From: Eunapius fragilis | Lineage: Eukaryota > Porifera > Demospongiae > Spongillida > Spongillidae | NCBI GenBank assembly: GCA_963681505.1 | Contig: OY811979.1 | Span: forward strand, 4,758,473 to 4,822,472 | Length of the DNA: 64,000 nucleotides | Reading direction: 5' to 3' | Part shown: positions 1 through 11,112 of the stretch, one piece after another | Layout: each line of letters opens with the position of its first letter | Numbering within the stretch: position 1 is the stretch's first letter | Translations under genes and position numbers: made by a program | Notes under the pieces: model-generated | Database searches by the model: none | Told to the model about the DNA's origin: nothing | The model's input: only the letters and a program-made list of their open reading frames with translations

Positions 1-2245
1 TATGTTAAAAACTTTGCTGGTATCGCAAAGCCATTGTACCGCTTGACGGAAAAAGGGAGGGACTTCAAGTGGACGTCAGAATGTGCTGAAGCATTTGGGA
101 AATTGAAAACTCTTCTTGTGTCCGCCCCCATACTTATTTTTCCTGATTTTAGCAATGATTTCATTTTGGATACAGATGCAAGCGAGTACGGGCTGGGAGC
201 AGTGCTTTCACAAGAAGTCAATGGGTGCGAGAAGGTTGTGGCATATGCTAGCCGGGTCCTCAACAAGGCAGAACGGAAGTACTCAGTAACAAGGAAAGAA
301 CTTTTGGCTGTGGTAACATTTGCGAAACATTTCAGGTCTTACTTACTTGGGCGACGCTTTGTCCTTAGAACAGATCACAGTGCACTACAATGGTTATATA
401 GTTTCAAAGAACCAGAAGGGCAAACGGCCAGATGGCTGGAGATGCTACAAGAATTTGATTTTGAGGTGATTCATCACAGGGGGCGGGATCATGGGAATGC
501 CGATGCCCTTTCCAGATCCAACATCCAGCCTAGTCAAGAAGCTTGCATTGCTTCGACATCGGTACTAGATCACTCCGTACAGCAGCTGCAGCAGAGTGAT
601 GAAGCCATTGGGCCGTTGTATCATGCGATGTATCAGGGGATGAGACCGGATCCTGATAAGTATAAAGGGGCCTGCAGAGAATTCACACAACTTGTGGAGC
701 AATGGAACCAGCTTGTGTTGAAAGATGCCGTTTTGTATAGACAGCATGAGGATGCCAATGGATATAGTCATCTCCAACTGATAGTGCCCAAGGTGAGTCG
801 GGATGATGTGTTACACAAAGTGCACAATGCACCATCGGGAGGGCACCTAGGTGAAGCCAAGACCTTGAGCAGACTTCAGGAGCGTTTTTATTGGCCAGGG
901 CATGTTGAAGCCGTGAAAGTGTGGTGCAGGTGTTGTGCTGATTGTGCAGCGAGGAAAAGTCCGGGGCAGAGGAGGCGAGCACCACTGCAAAGTATGCAGG
1001 CGGGATACCCCCATGCAAATTATAGCAGTCGATATTGTTGGGCCATTTTCACCAGTGCAGAGTGGAAATAACTATGTGCTTGTGGTTTCTGACTATTTCT
1101 CTAAATGGATGGAAGCATTTGCTATTCCAAATCAGGAAGCTGTGACAGTTGCTGAGAAGTTAGTGGAAGAAGTATTTTGCCGATTTTCTATCCCAGAACA
1201 GCTACACTGATCAGGGCCGACAGTTCGAGGGGAAGCTTATGCAAGAAGTTTGCAAATTGCTGCACATTGACAAGACGCGGACAACGGCCTATCATCCCCA
1301 ATCAGATGGTTTGGTAGAACGTCTAAATCGGACACTTCTGAGTATGTTAGCTGCAACTGTGCATGAGCACCCTGGAGATTGGGATAAGAAGTTAAGGCTA
1401 GTGTGTATGGCTTATAATACTTCTGTCCACCAATCCACAGGTTTTTCACCATTTTTCTATTGTTTGGCCGTCAAGCGAGGTTACCTGTCGATCTTGCTTA
1501 TGGGACTGCCCCTATGGAAGAGATGACAACACAGGAGTATGTCAGAAACCTGCGGCAAACGTTGGAGGAAGCTTATTCGACAGTTAGGAATCGCACGGGG
1601 GCTGCTCTGGAGCGACAGGAGGAGTTGTATAACAGGAAAGTTCATGGGGATGAATATCAGGTGGGCGATTTAGTTTGGCTGCACAACCCTGTTATCCCTA
1701 AAGGAGCGAAGAGGAAATTACACTGTCCATGGACTGGGCCCTATAGAGTTGTGAAGAAGCTCTCCACAGTGGTGTATAGAATTCAAGACACAAACAGGCG
1801 CAAGCGGTTGGTAGTCCATTTTGATCGCTTGAAACCTTGCCCCTCTATGCAAGCAGCAAGACCTGGGAAGGACCACTCACCACAGGAAGTAGAAAATCAG
1901 TTGCCTCTGATGCAGGAGCATTGCCATGTGGGTACAGATTTGAGGATTGTGGACGACGATGAGGAAAGTCTGGAGATACAGCTAAGGGATAGGGGACAAA
2001 TGAGAATGCCAAGACAGCAGGAGCTACCTGAACTGCAGGCTCATGAGGATGGGCATGAAGCCCTAGAGCGTGACATCCAGAATGAAGAACAGGAGGTCCC
2101 ATCACAAGAAGAGGTGGCCATGCAACATGATGAACTTCCTCAACAGGAGGTCCCATCACAAGAAGAGGTGGTGCAAAATCAACATCGGTACCCCAGGCGA
2201 AATCGTCGTGCACCGGTCTATTATGGAGCTGTGCCGTACTCGTAA
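1..2245 (+). pseudogene. Ty3/Gypsy retrotransposon pol, 3' part, frameshifted
   Basis: Reverse-transcriptase tail, RNase H, integrase and C-terminal region of a Ty3/Gypsy-type polyprotein. The frame is open at base 1, so the element starts outside the window. RNase H is clear (FILDTDASEYGLGAVLSQ near 160-225; a RTDHSAL motif near 370). The integrase H2C2 zinc finger spans about 800-955 (H...H...CRCCADC). The catalytic core follows, with AVDIVGPF near 1030 and DQGRQFEG near 1210. The C-terminal part carries VGDLVWL and WTGPYRVV near 1660-1750, then a Gln/Glu-rich tail. The frame changes three times, near 1010 (a run of five C), near 1208 and near 1460, so no full-length protein can be made from this copy. 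It is followed directly by a polypurine tract and LTR. What is seen is the domain order; the class follows from family knowledge (RNase H before integrase). High confidence for class, none for a subfamily. Confidence 0.95.
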
Positions 2246-2266
2246 TATGTTGGAGTTCAACCTTTC

Positions 2267-2280
2267 AGAAGAGGGAGCAG
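2267..2280 (+). promoter_or_regulatory. Polypurine tract (plus-strand primer) of the Gypsy element
   Basis: A purine-only stretch apart from one C (agaagagggagcag) lies immediately before the LTR start. This is the expected place for the plus-strand priming site of an LTR retrotransposon. Confidence 0.7.
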
Positions 2281-2445
2281 TGTAACAGGAGGCTCCAATA
2301 ATCTTGATGGTGCGCTTGCGCAAGAAATGCATGTACATCTCGAACCTTCTAGGAATTGACTATTTAAGTGTATGCGTGCTGTACTATTGTGTCTTTTGTC
2401 TTTCCTGCGATTATACATTTGGTTGCGCTAACCAAGGTCGTTACA
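2281..2445 (+). repeat. 3' LTR of the Gypsy element (165 bp)
   Basis: Begins TGTAAC and ends GTTACA, a 6-bp terminal inverted repeat with canonical TG...CA ends, directly after the polypurine tract. It contains a TATA-like tatttaa at 2361-2367. At 165 bp it is short for an LTR. The right edge falls inside a RecQ-like reading frame on the opposite strand, so the element inserted into that sequence. The 5' LTR lies outside the window, so the target duplication cannot be checked. Confidence 0.8.
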
Positions 2446-2915
2446 CATTCAAAGTCCTCCTCAATGGTTTTCTTTCGAGTCACCTCGTAGCAGATGTTTG
2501 GCTTGTTAGGAGACTCATACACAATGAAACAACCTCCCATGTCTAGCTTTTCAATGATGTACTCCCTCATTCTCACAGTTACTGTAGCAGTAGTTGCAAA
2601 CATTGGAACACCAGGTGGCATAAAAGCCCTTAGTTCTTTCCGTGCACCAAACGAAGGGCGAAAATCTTTGCTCCTGCATAGTGGAAGCATTGAGTTGTTT
2701 TTTATTTTTACTCAAGCTACTTACCACTTGAAGACACAGTGTGCTTCATCAACAGCTACTGCCACAATGCTAACTGACAGAGGAGGACAGACAAGAAGTT
2801 GTCTCCACAACGTGTCTGTACCAAGAATGGCCTCAGGAGCACTGTACAGGAGCTGAAAATGACCATGAGACACTTGCCTCTCACTGGCAATTAGTTCCTT
2901 GTCCACTAGAAGCAA
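2446..2915 (-). pseudogene. RecQ-like DNA helicase fragment, two exons, truncated on both sides
   Basis: Read on the minus strand, the first exon ends with a helicase motif II: VAVDEAHCVFKW, the DEAH box of RecQ-family 3'-5' helicases. A 51-bp intron (2674-2724) follows, with donor GTAAGT and acceptor ATGCAG, and the frame is kept. The second exon reads SKDFRPSFGARKELRAFMP, then MFATTATVT (motif III-like) and further helicase sequence up to the edge of the Gypsy LTR at 2445. On the 5' side the frame runs into a palindromic repeat at about 2908. Walker A and motifs IV-VI are missing, so this is a relic. The DEAHC and ATTAT motifs make a RecQ-type call more likely than another SF2 helicase. A separate RecQ 5' piece lies at 28287-28463. 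Confidence 0.85.
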
Positions 2916-4124
2916 GTGTTGTTTAGATACATCTCAAGGGTGTTACATAATACTGTCCTCAACTATCACAACAGTAAGAAAGGGTGTTGGTAATTTTAAA
3001 AAATGTACATCGAATTGCGCATTTATTGGAAACCGTTAAGCCTTCTAATGGGATCGTTGCTTAGGTAAGTGTGTGCTCGTTATTACTGTCATTAGTGGTT
3101 AAAGCTCAACTTGATTGGAAGTAAAAAGGAACAACGAGGTTTAAATGAACCGGCGGTGAGACCTATTCAACCGGCTCAAAACGTGGTGGTCCCTCAACCT
3201 GTTCATACGCCGGATGACGGCATACCGGGGATCCCACCCGCGGCACCAGGGGTAGTGGTGCCGCGGGTGGGATCCCCGGTACGCCGTCATCCGCTGGTGC
3301 CGCGGGTGGGATCCCCGGTATGCTGTCATCCAGCGTATGAACAGGTTGAGGGACCACCACTTCTTGAGCCAGTTGAACATGTCTCACCGCCGGTTCATTT
3401 AAACCTCGTTCCTTTTTACTTCTGGGACAATCAAGTTGAGCTTTAACCACTTATGACAGTAATAACGAGCACGCTTACCTAAGCAACGATTTCATTAGAA
3501 GGCTTAACGGTTTACAATAAATGCGCAATTCGATGTAATAATAATCATTTTTAAAAATTACCAACACCCTTTCTTACTGTTGTGATAGCTGACGACAGTA
3601 TTATGCAATACCCTTGAGACATATCTAAACAACAATTGCTTCTCATTAGTGATAAAACCAACCATGAAGAAATTAGCGTCTTGCTCTTTAACCTTCTGCA
3701 GTTCCCAGAACTAGCTGATACTCAGACTATTTATTTTTTTTAAATGTAAGGGCAATGAACAGTTTTCATATACAAAAATAAAATTCTTGAGTATCACCCT
3801 GCAAGTGACCTAAATATTGAAAACCGTGCTGCATAAACATTTATTCTTTGACCCTTTCGCCTCTCCCACAGAAACATATTATAGTCGGATTGTACACTGA
3901 GAGCTTCAATTTGATGCCAACAATAGCCATAAACGTTCTGTGAGTAGGGAGTTATGAGTCTTTAAAGTGGAGAACAATTAATTTTCATGACGGTGTTAAT
4001 TCGTAAACCACTCGTGAGATTTTAAAAATTAATGCGTTAAAGTAACATCAAGCAAATATGATAAATTGCACACAAATCTGAGGGGTGCTGTCCAATTACT
4101 TCCTGGCAGCCCATGGAATGACCC
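2908..4124. repeat. Palindromic repeat, family A copy 1 (left arm truncated)
   Basis: A long imperfect palindrome. 2908-3240 is repeated in inverted order at about 3250-3640 and the right arm runs on to about 4124. It ends in ggaatgaccc, the reverse complement of the gggtcattcc that starts the related copies at 7036 and 52337. The left arm lacks the matching outer part, probably lost where it meets the RecQ fragment. The centre holds GC-rich blocks (gggatcccacccgcggcacc type) repeated in both orientations. The last bases form a local hairpin with ggcagcccatgga near 4105-4141. No transposase was seen, so it is read as a non-autonomous foldback element. Confidence 0.8.
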
Positions 4125-4340
4125 TTTCCATGGGCTGCCATTCCTAACTAGTATTCTCGCATTGACATATGTACACAGAAATGGTGCAGTGCGTTGCGGT
4201 TTAACTCCGAGCACAACACATATTGTTTCAAGTAATTTGGTTCAAAAATCTTTCCAACCCCCCTTCTCCCCCCTTATAAGCTTGAAGAATGCATTAGGTT
4301 GAAATACTAACTTTATATACAGTATTTGTTTTTAAACGTT

Positions 4341-4775
4341 CCAGGAGAATTTGTACACCCTAATTCTCATATTGAAGTATCACTTTTCATGTATGTTGTA
4401 CCGGTAATGCAAACTACACAAAATCACGTTTGCATGTTCCAAGTTATTCGGTTTATCAAATATAGCCTCTGAATAATTAATCCTCAACCACTTTGGAAAA
4501 CAATTACTATGGCATAATCGTACATACAAGAGATCTAGTTGCACTCATACATGGGTCATATGTGGGCACATCCAATCAGGCATATATGGTTTATTAGAGT
4601 TAGGTTGTTAATGAATTTTACTGTATCAAAAATCATGCCTCTTTTGATTCTTACCAATTTGTATAAACCGAATAACTAAGGGTATGCAAATATAAAGTGA
4701 TTTTGTGTATTACATGTATATGGAAAGTGGTACATGTACTTCAAAATGAGAATTAGGGTGTACAAATTCTCCTGG
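4341..4775. repeat. MITE-like element with about 40-bp terminal inverted repeats
   Basis: The left end ccaggagaatttgtacaccc at 4341 is matched by its reverse complement ending at 4775. The inverted match continues about 40 bp and then more loosely into both arms (435 bp in all). No coding sequence was seen inside. No clear target duplication is visible. Confidence 0.75.
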
Positions 4776-4833
4776 AATGGCCATTCCAAGACAAGGAAGT
4801 GCAAAACTAAAATAATAAATCAACTCAGTTTGT

Positions 4834-5073
4834 TTATAAGCCTGTACTTATGTACCTTTCTGCATGATGGGTAAGTGAATACCTGCGAAAGCTAGTGCTG
4901 CCATCAACGAATTGGCCTGATGTTCCTTCCTGGGATGCGCATACAGCACAAAACATCTTTCCTTCCTCATACAGCAACCATGGAAAGGATGTCAGCCATT
5001 GGTCATTGAACTGGCGAGCAGTTTTACACGTGCTTGCAGTAGAAGGCTCATTCGGATCCATTGCAGTGCGCAA
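4834..5073 (-). pseudogene. hAT-type transposase N-terminal zinc-finger fragment (TTF/ZNF862-like)
   Basis: The minus-strand frame has the pattern FNDQWLTSFPWLLYEEGKMF then CAVC and a later SLTHH. This matches the TTF-type/BED-like DNA-binding finger that opens many hAT transposases and their relatives such as ZNF862. Only this domain is seen here and no catalytic region follows on this strand, so it is a fragment or first exon of a lost element. Related hAT pieces occur at 14081-14386 and 52079-55204. Confidence 0.65.
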
Positions 5074-5304
5074 AACAACGCGAATGCGTTTAATTATTCA
5101 TGTATAGACTGACCAAGAGCGCTGCGCGTATGACCCATATATGCGCGCGTATGACAGTACAATAAGCTCATTGTTTAGTTCAATGGAGCCCTCTTCATGC
5201 ATATGTAGATACTGGCTCCCTTTTGAAAACCATGTAGCTGTATGTTTTTAGCGCGTGGTATGATGTTTAATATTATCGCATTTCAAACGAATTCACAATG
5301 TCCG

Positions 5305-6122
5305 CCCATTTTACGTGTGATGCAATATGACGTTTGCCATTTGCATAATTACCGACAATCGTCATCAAAATATGAATGTCATTTGAATGCCGTTTAAGGC
5401 AACCCTTAAGTCAAACCCTGATTTTTGTACGAGATGAGATGATGTTTAATATTAAATTACAATAATGCAGTAGGTACATATGGCTATTGTTTTTATTGAA
5501 CACATGCAAATTTTGCTTCTTTCACATGCATGTACATGTAATTGGTACAAGCATTTTGAATATTAAATACTACATTTACATTTTGTCTGAAATGGAGTTG
5601 GGTTGCAGAGGGGATAATGTGTAATCTTCTACAGACATGACTGAGAACGAACAGTGCCTGTTATTGAATGGAAAAGATTACTATGAACTTGAAGTGGAGA
5701 CAGATGGCACAATTGCACTTCAAACGCTACGACAGATTGATAAAGCAGCAACAGGATTGATATACAAGTACATTGCCTAACATTCATCTTCTATCATTCA
5801 TCTTATTATTGTCACACAGGAATGATAAGGGAAGATTCGTGATATTGAGGAGTGGAGACGGAAAAGTGTTTCCCCCAGCTGGCGGGTGGAAATCCCGGCG
5901 GTTTATTTTGACCCTCGACCAATCTTCAGGTTATCTATCCAACCATTCGTCCTATCTCTCCTCCCCTCCCCTCCCCTCTTTTTTCCTCCCATCCAATCCA
6001 CTTGGAATGGTTCGGGTTCTCTATCACTATGTAAAGCTGTAGCAAACACACGTGTACAATGAATGGCTATTTTTATCGTTGACATATTATGTATTTTAGT
6101 AAAGCAACTGACAGAGGACATG
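5305..6122. repeat. Tandem duplication, unit 1 (818 bp)
   Basis: This block is repeated head-to-tail at 6123-6946 with only scattered substitutions and small indels. The junction is sharp: gacagaggacatg is followed by cccattttacg at 6123, and the same cccattttacg begins unit 1 at 5305. Each unit contains the same two-exon gene piece. Confidence 0.9.
5637..5929 (+). CDS. Small two-exon gene piece of unknown function, copy 1
   Basis: Exon 1 (5637-5767) starts with ATG just after a splice-acceptor-like cttctacag and reads MTENEQCLLLNGKDYYELE onwards. Exon 2 (5820-5929) reads NDKGRFVILRSGDGKVF, then PPAGGWKSRRF. The 52-bp intron has GTACAT...CACACAG ends and the codon split across it is restored correctly. 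After ...LDQSS a GT follows, which in copy 2 is a good donor (GTAATC), so more exons would be expected downstream. None was found before the duplication junction. I do not recognise the domain. About 80 residues are covered, with no signal peptide or membrane segment. The second copy keeps the same structure, which argues that this was coding sequence. Confidence 0.5.
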
Positions 6123-6946
6123 CCCATTTTACGTGTGATGCAATATGACGTTTTTCATTTGTATTATTACCGTCAATCGTCATCAAAATATGAATGTCAT
6201 TTGAATGCCGTTTATGGCAACCCTTAAAGTCAATCCCTGATTTTAGCATGAGATGAGATGATGTTTAATATTAAATTACAATAATGCAGTAGGTACATAT
6301 GGCTATTGTTTTTATTGAACACATGCAAATTTTGCTTCTTTCACATGCATGTACGTGTAATTGGTACAAGCATATTGAATATTAAATACTGTATTTTACA
6401 TTTTGTCTGAAATGGAGTTGGGTTGCAGAGGGGATAATGTGTAATCTTCTACAGACATGACTGAGAACGAACAGTGCCTGTTATTGAATGGAAAAGATTA
6501 CTATGAACTTGAAGTGGAGACAGATGGCACAATTGCACTTCAAACGCTACAACAGATTGATAATGCAGCAACAGGATTGAAATACAAGTACATTGCCTAA
6601 CATTCATCTTCTATCATTCATCTTATTATTGTCACACAGGAATGATAAGGGAAGATTCGTGATATTGAGGAGTGGAGACGGAAAAGTGTTTCCCCCAGCT
6701 GGCGGGTGGAAATCCCGGCGGTTTATTTTGACCCTCGACCAATCTTCAGGTAATCTATCCAACCATTCGTCCTATCTCTCCTCCCCTCCCCTCCCCTCTT
6801 TTTTCCTCCCATCCAATCCACTTGGAATGGTTCGGGGCTGTTTTCTATCACTATGTAAAGCTGTTGCAAACACACGTGTACAATGTATGGCTATTTTTAT
6901 CGTTGACATATTATGTATTTTAGTAAAGCAACTGACAGAGGACATG
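6123..6946. repeat. Tandem duplication, unit 2 (824 bp)
   Basis: Second copy of the block at 5305-6122. It ends in the same gacagaggacatg, after which the sequence diverges (gaaggaattt). Confidence 0.9.
6457..6749 (+). CDS. Small two-exon gene piece of unknown function, copy 2
   Basis: Exons 6457-6587 and 6640-6749 have the same lengths, splice sites and intron as copy 1, and both frames are open. At least three amino-acid changes separate the copies at the end of exon 1 (RQIDK to QQIDN, and I to K before the last Tyr). The exon 2 donor is a better consensus here (CAG|GTAATC) than in copy 1 (CAG|GTTATC). No downstream exon is recognised before 6946. Function unknown. Confidence 0.5.
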
Positions 6947-7035
6947 GAAGGAATTTCAATTATATGTAAGTGAGGGACCATGTGAATAATGATTGCATGA
7001 CATGCATTTAGGGTAATTATTATAAGTTGTGAGTG

Positions 7036-8486
7036 GGTCATTCCATGTCCTGACACAAATGAATGGGCGTGTACCACTCAGATTTGTGTGTAATTTATCA
7101 TATTTGCTTGACCTAATATGGATTTTGCTTTAACAAAATTAAAAAAAAATCACACGAATGGTTAATGATGTAAAACTATCATGAATAAAAATTCTACTTT
7201 GAAGACTCATAACTCCCTACTCACAGAACATGTATGGCTATTTTTGGCATTGCTCTCTTAGTGTACAACTCGACTATAATATGTTTTTGTCGAAGAGGCG
7301 AAAGGGTTAAAGAATAAATGTTTATACAGCACAGTTTTCAATATTTAGGTCACTTGCAGGGTGATTCACAATTTTTTTTTCGTAAATGGAAACTGTTCAT
7401 TGTCCTTACATTAAAAAAAATTGAAAGTCTGAATATCAGCTAGTTCTGGGAACCACAGAAGGTTAAATGGCAAGACGCCATTTTTAATTTCTTCATGGTT
7501 TAATTAGTAAGTGTTGTTTGGATACATCTCAAGGGTATTACATAATACTGTTCCTCAACTATCACAGCAGTAACAAGTGGTGTTGGTATTTAAAAAATCA
7601 TTTTAGTATATCTAATTGCGCATATTGGAAAACTGCCAAGTATAGTACAGGTAATGGGATCGTGGCTTAGGTAAGCGTGCTTGTTAATACTGTCATAAGT
7701 GTTTAAGCTCAACATTTGGAAGACAACCAGCATTTAAAGAACCGGTGGCCTAGATCCGGGACCTATTGAGGCATCGGCTCATGAAGCTGTGGTCCCTGAA
7801 CCAGTAGTACCAGCGGATAACGGCCTACCGGTGGTCCCACCCGCGGCACCAGTAGCTGGACCACTAGAGCTATAGTGGTCCAGCTAGTGGTGTCGTGGGT
7901 GGTCCAGCTAGTAGTGCCGCAACGGGGGTACTGGCTCAGGGACCACAGCTTCTTTGAGCCGGTGCCTCAATAGGTCCCAGAGCAAAGGCCGCCAGTTCTT
8001 TAAACACTGGTTGTCTTCCTTTAACCACTTATGACAGCATTAACGAGCATGCTTACCTAAGCCACTGGACTTGGCAGATTTCCAATAAATGCCGCAATTC
8101 GATTTACTAAATATAATTACCAACACCACTTGTTACTGTTGTGATAGTTGAGGACAGTATTATGTAATACCCTTGAGACGTATCCAAACAGCTCTTACTT
8201 CTAATTAGTGCTAAAATCAACCATGAATAAATGTCGTCTTGCCATTTAACCTTCTGTAGTTCCCAAAACTTAGACTTTTTATTTATTTTTAAAATGTAAG
8301 GACAATGAACAGTTTCCATTTACGAAAAAAAAAATTGTGTATCACCCTGCAAGTGACCTAAATAATACAGTGCTGTATAAACATTTATTCTTTAACCCTT
8401 TCGCCTCTTCGACAAAAACATATTATAGTCGGGTTGTACACTACATGTACGAGATCATCAATGTGATGCCAAAAATAGCCATACAC
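7036..8486. repeat. Palindromic repeat, family A copy 2
   Basis: Starts gggtcattccatg at 7036. Segments of the left arm (for example the gactataatatgttttt block near 7271 and atctcaagggtattacataa near 7528) recur in inverted order on the right (near 8430 and 8160). Arms are roughly 700 bp around a centre near 7870. The centre has GC-rich direct and inverted blocks (ggtggtcccacccgcggcacc-like). It is clearly related to copy 1 at 2908-4124. The right end is cut by, or merges with, the next element at 8487. Confidence 0.8.
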
Positions 8487-8912
8487 GTTGAAGAACTGAT
8501 TATAACGCCGTTCTAATACCACACGGTTTTTATAATTGCACAACGCCAGGACGTTACGGAAACTTTAAGCTTTGTCGCACTTGAAGGACAGAGCAGTGGC
8601 CATGTGCTTTGGAGGATGTGAAGCACATACTTGGGTCATTCCGTGTCCTGATACAAATGAATCGGTGTGTACCACTCAGATTTGTGTCATATTTGGATGA
8701 CCTAATATGGATGCTACTTTAATGCAAAAAAATCACGTGAATGGTTTACGATACACGATACAACACCGTCATGAGTAATTAATTCTTTTCACATCCTCCA
8801 AAGCACATGGCCACTGCTCTGTCCTTCAAGTGCGACAAAGCGTAACATCCTGGCGTTGTGCAATTATAGAAACCGTGTGGTATTAGAACGGCGTTATAAT
8901 CAGTTCTTCAAC
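8487..8912. repeat. Foldback element (426 bp) with about 120-bp inverted arms
   Basis: Left arm gttgaagaactgattataac at 8487 onwards; right arm is its near-perfect reverse complement ending at 8912. The arms include a match around gagcagtggccatgtgcttt. The spacer (about 8632-8790) is a direct-orientation copy of the outer end of family A (gggtcattccgtgtcc), so one repeat is nested within another. Confidence 0.85.
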
Positions 8913-9839
8913 CGTTGCTGTTGCGTGCGTATCCACATGGTGAACGGGTTGACGTGATATACAACGGCGTAACGTAATGTTTCATTCACAACGACACCCG
9001 AGAGCATGCAGTTGGGACGCAGTTGTTTCGTCATCTTCATCTGCTCTTCAACTTTTTACTAACTAACGTCGTTACCTTTGACTTACGTCCACTCCCAGGC
9101 TTTCTTCCAATCGTTCCATTTGATTTATAAACTTCAATATATCTTGCCTAGTTGCGTACATGCCTTCATCCTAGAGGTGTTTTAAAATAGCTGGTGGATT
9201 TAGACCTTTCCAAAAAAAAAAACGGACAAGATATGCATGCAGCTTTTGGTATAATACGAGTAAACCATTTTAAAAGGAAGGCGATGCAATGCACAAACGG
9301 ACATTATCACCACTGTTTGCCATTCATTTTATAACCACCTACGTTTAGAATGACAATAATTTTATAACGTGACGCCCGGCCATAACTCCATTACTTGCCG
9401 TTCAGACCGACTACACCTAGTCGTCGTAATGCCTTTGAGATGGCGTTTTTATTTTAACGACTGTGGGAACTGCTCGTTTATTATCACTCTATGGCTTCTG
9501 TGAAACTGCCCGTTACAGAAACTTTATTCTGACCGCTACTGTATACTGTGCAATCCCTAAACAATAAAGTAGTTCTATGTTCAAAGGGACAGATGGTACA
9601 TGTACGTTTTCATGTACCCAACATAGACTATCATTGTAGTGTATGAATAATCACACTTTTTGCTGGTATATGCAAACCTTTTGCATTCCATACTATCAAT
9701 GACAACCCCCTTTAGTTAACATGCACATTGTATACATGTAAATATTTATGATAGTGAAAGCACACACTTTATAAAGCAGTAAGGAAATACAAGTTAGCAA
9801 GCTTTCTCCCATAGAACACGAGCCTTTGCAATCTTGTTT
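8913..9839. other. No gene seen
   Basis: Neither strand has a convincing coding stretch. A single end resembling the 12913-13678 TIR element (gaccgctactgta) lies at about 9531-9543 next to actttattct, possibly a solo or decayed end. The partner end was not found. Confidence 0.4.
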
Positions 9840-10091
9840 TTATATTGAGTATCCTCTTCCACTTGTTAAAGTGGGAGGATCAATTGTAAAGTGGATATCA
9901 TTCTCATGAACCCAGCATGTATAGTCCCTCTTTGGGAAAAATAAGTGCTTGCTTCTGGAACTTGGCATAAATTTAACGAAGCATTTTGATTTCTCCTCCA
10001 CTATGCCAAACCAAACCTTACCGTCATACACGAATGCATGCAATGCAGCTGTTAGTGGATACATCAGAGGTATCATCAGCGACAATTCCAC
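9840..10091 (-). pseudogene. C-terminal piece of a transposon-type protein (Tudor/chromo-like end)
   Basis: The minus frame reads VYDGKVWFGIVEEKSKC, FVKFMPSSRS, FFPKRDYTCWVHENDI, then IDPPTLTSGRGYSI. The spacing of (Y)DG.VW.GIVEE, VKFM, CWV..DI and PP...GR.Y is one I associate with a small beta-barrel (Tudor-like) tail found at the C-terminus of transposon-derived proteins in invertebrates. No catalytic domain is visible upstream. This is an inference from pattern memory, with moderate to low confidence. Confidence 0.45.
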
Positions 10092-11112
10092 AACACTGAT
10101 GATAGCAGTTCATGAACCAGCAGATATGATTCTCATGAACAACTAGAGTGCTTGTCGATTGTGGAATTTAGCGTGATACCTCTGTGTTCCTTTGATGGTT
10201 TTACTAGTTTAAGAGTCTGATCTGACACTGGATGTTGCAGACTAGCCTTTAGTGTGAGATGCAGCGCAGTACCACCAATACCATCACAGGGTCAAGTCAC
10301 ATCAGTTCTTTTTGCATGACATCATGTTCATACATGTATCTAACCATCTTGTATGTATCATGATGTGATAAAGTGCAGAGTTTGAGCTCTGTAACACTAA
10401 CCACATTTGAACTATAGCTTGTTAACATTTTTACCATTTATGATTACATAGTGTAAACCGGGGGGGGGGGGGGGGGGGGGGGGCGTTTCTATTTATTAAG
10501 TCCTTAATGATTGAGATATAATACAAATACCCATGTCAATTTATAAAGTGTCATTTTATGCTTGTTTTGGTGTGTCATTTATTAAGCATCATTAAAAAAA
10601 GCGTCAATAATGCTCCTAAACTAACCATTAATGTGTGCATTAGGTTTATTAAAAGAACCACACAAATTTTGAATTGGCACTATCCTCAGACTATGAACAA
10701 TCAGGATAGCAATAGTTAGGCAGGGACCTTCGCTGGTTACAGAGATATAGGATCAAATCAGCCTAACAATATAGTTTTCACTATCTTTTACACAAGCAGT
10801 TTGCTTATCTTATGTGAGGCATCTTTTATGCGCAGTCTGTTACACTGGTTTCTGCGATGTACATGTATGTGTAGTGTTTATAGATCTTGATCTGATCTGC
10901 GCTGGTAGTCGGCCGCTTATGTGCATTAGAGCGTCTTTTGTTAGTTTAGCACTTGAACTGCTGCTGCTTAACAAACGTTGATGCTTTCATTCTTACTTTG
11001 GTAAACAATGTCATTATCTCTGATTCATTGCTACACAATTCAGTGTCAGTACACTGCTTCATTAAGAAGTCTGAGCAATAGCATTTGTTCTCCTCAATAA
11101 AAGACAATATTA
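10092..11112. other. No gene seen; poly-G tract inside
   Basis: AT-rich non-coding DNA. It contains an uninterrupted run of 24 G at 10460-10483, the kind of tract that tends to vary in length and to break assemblies. Confidence 0.5.
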
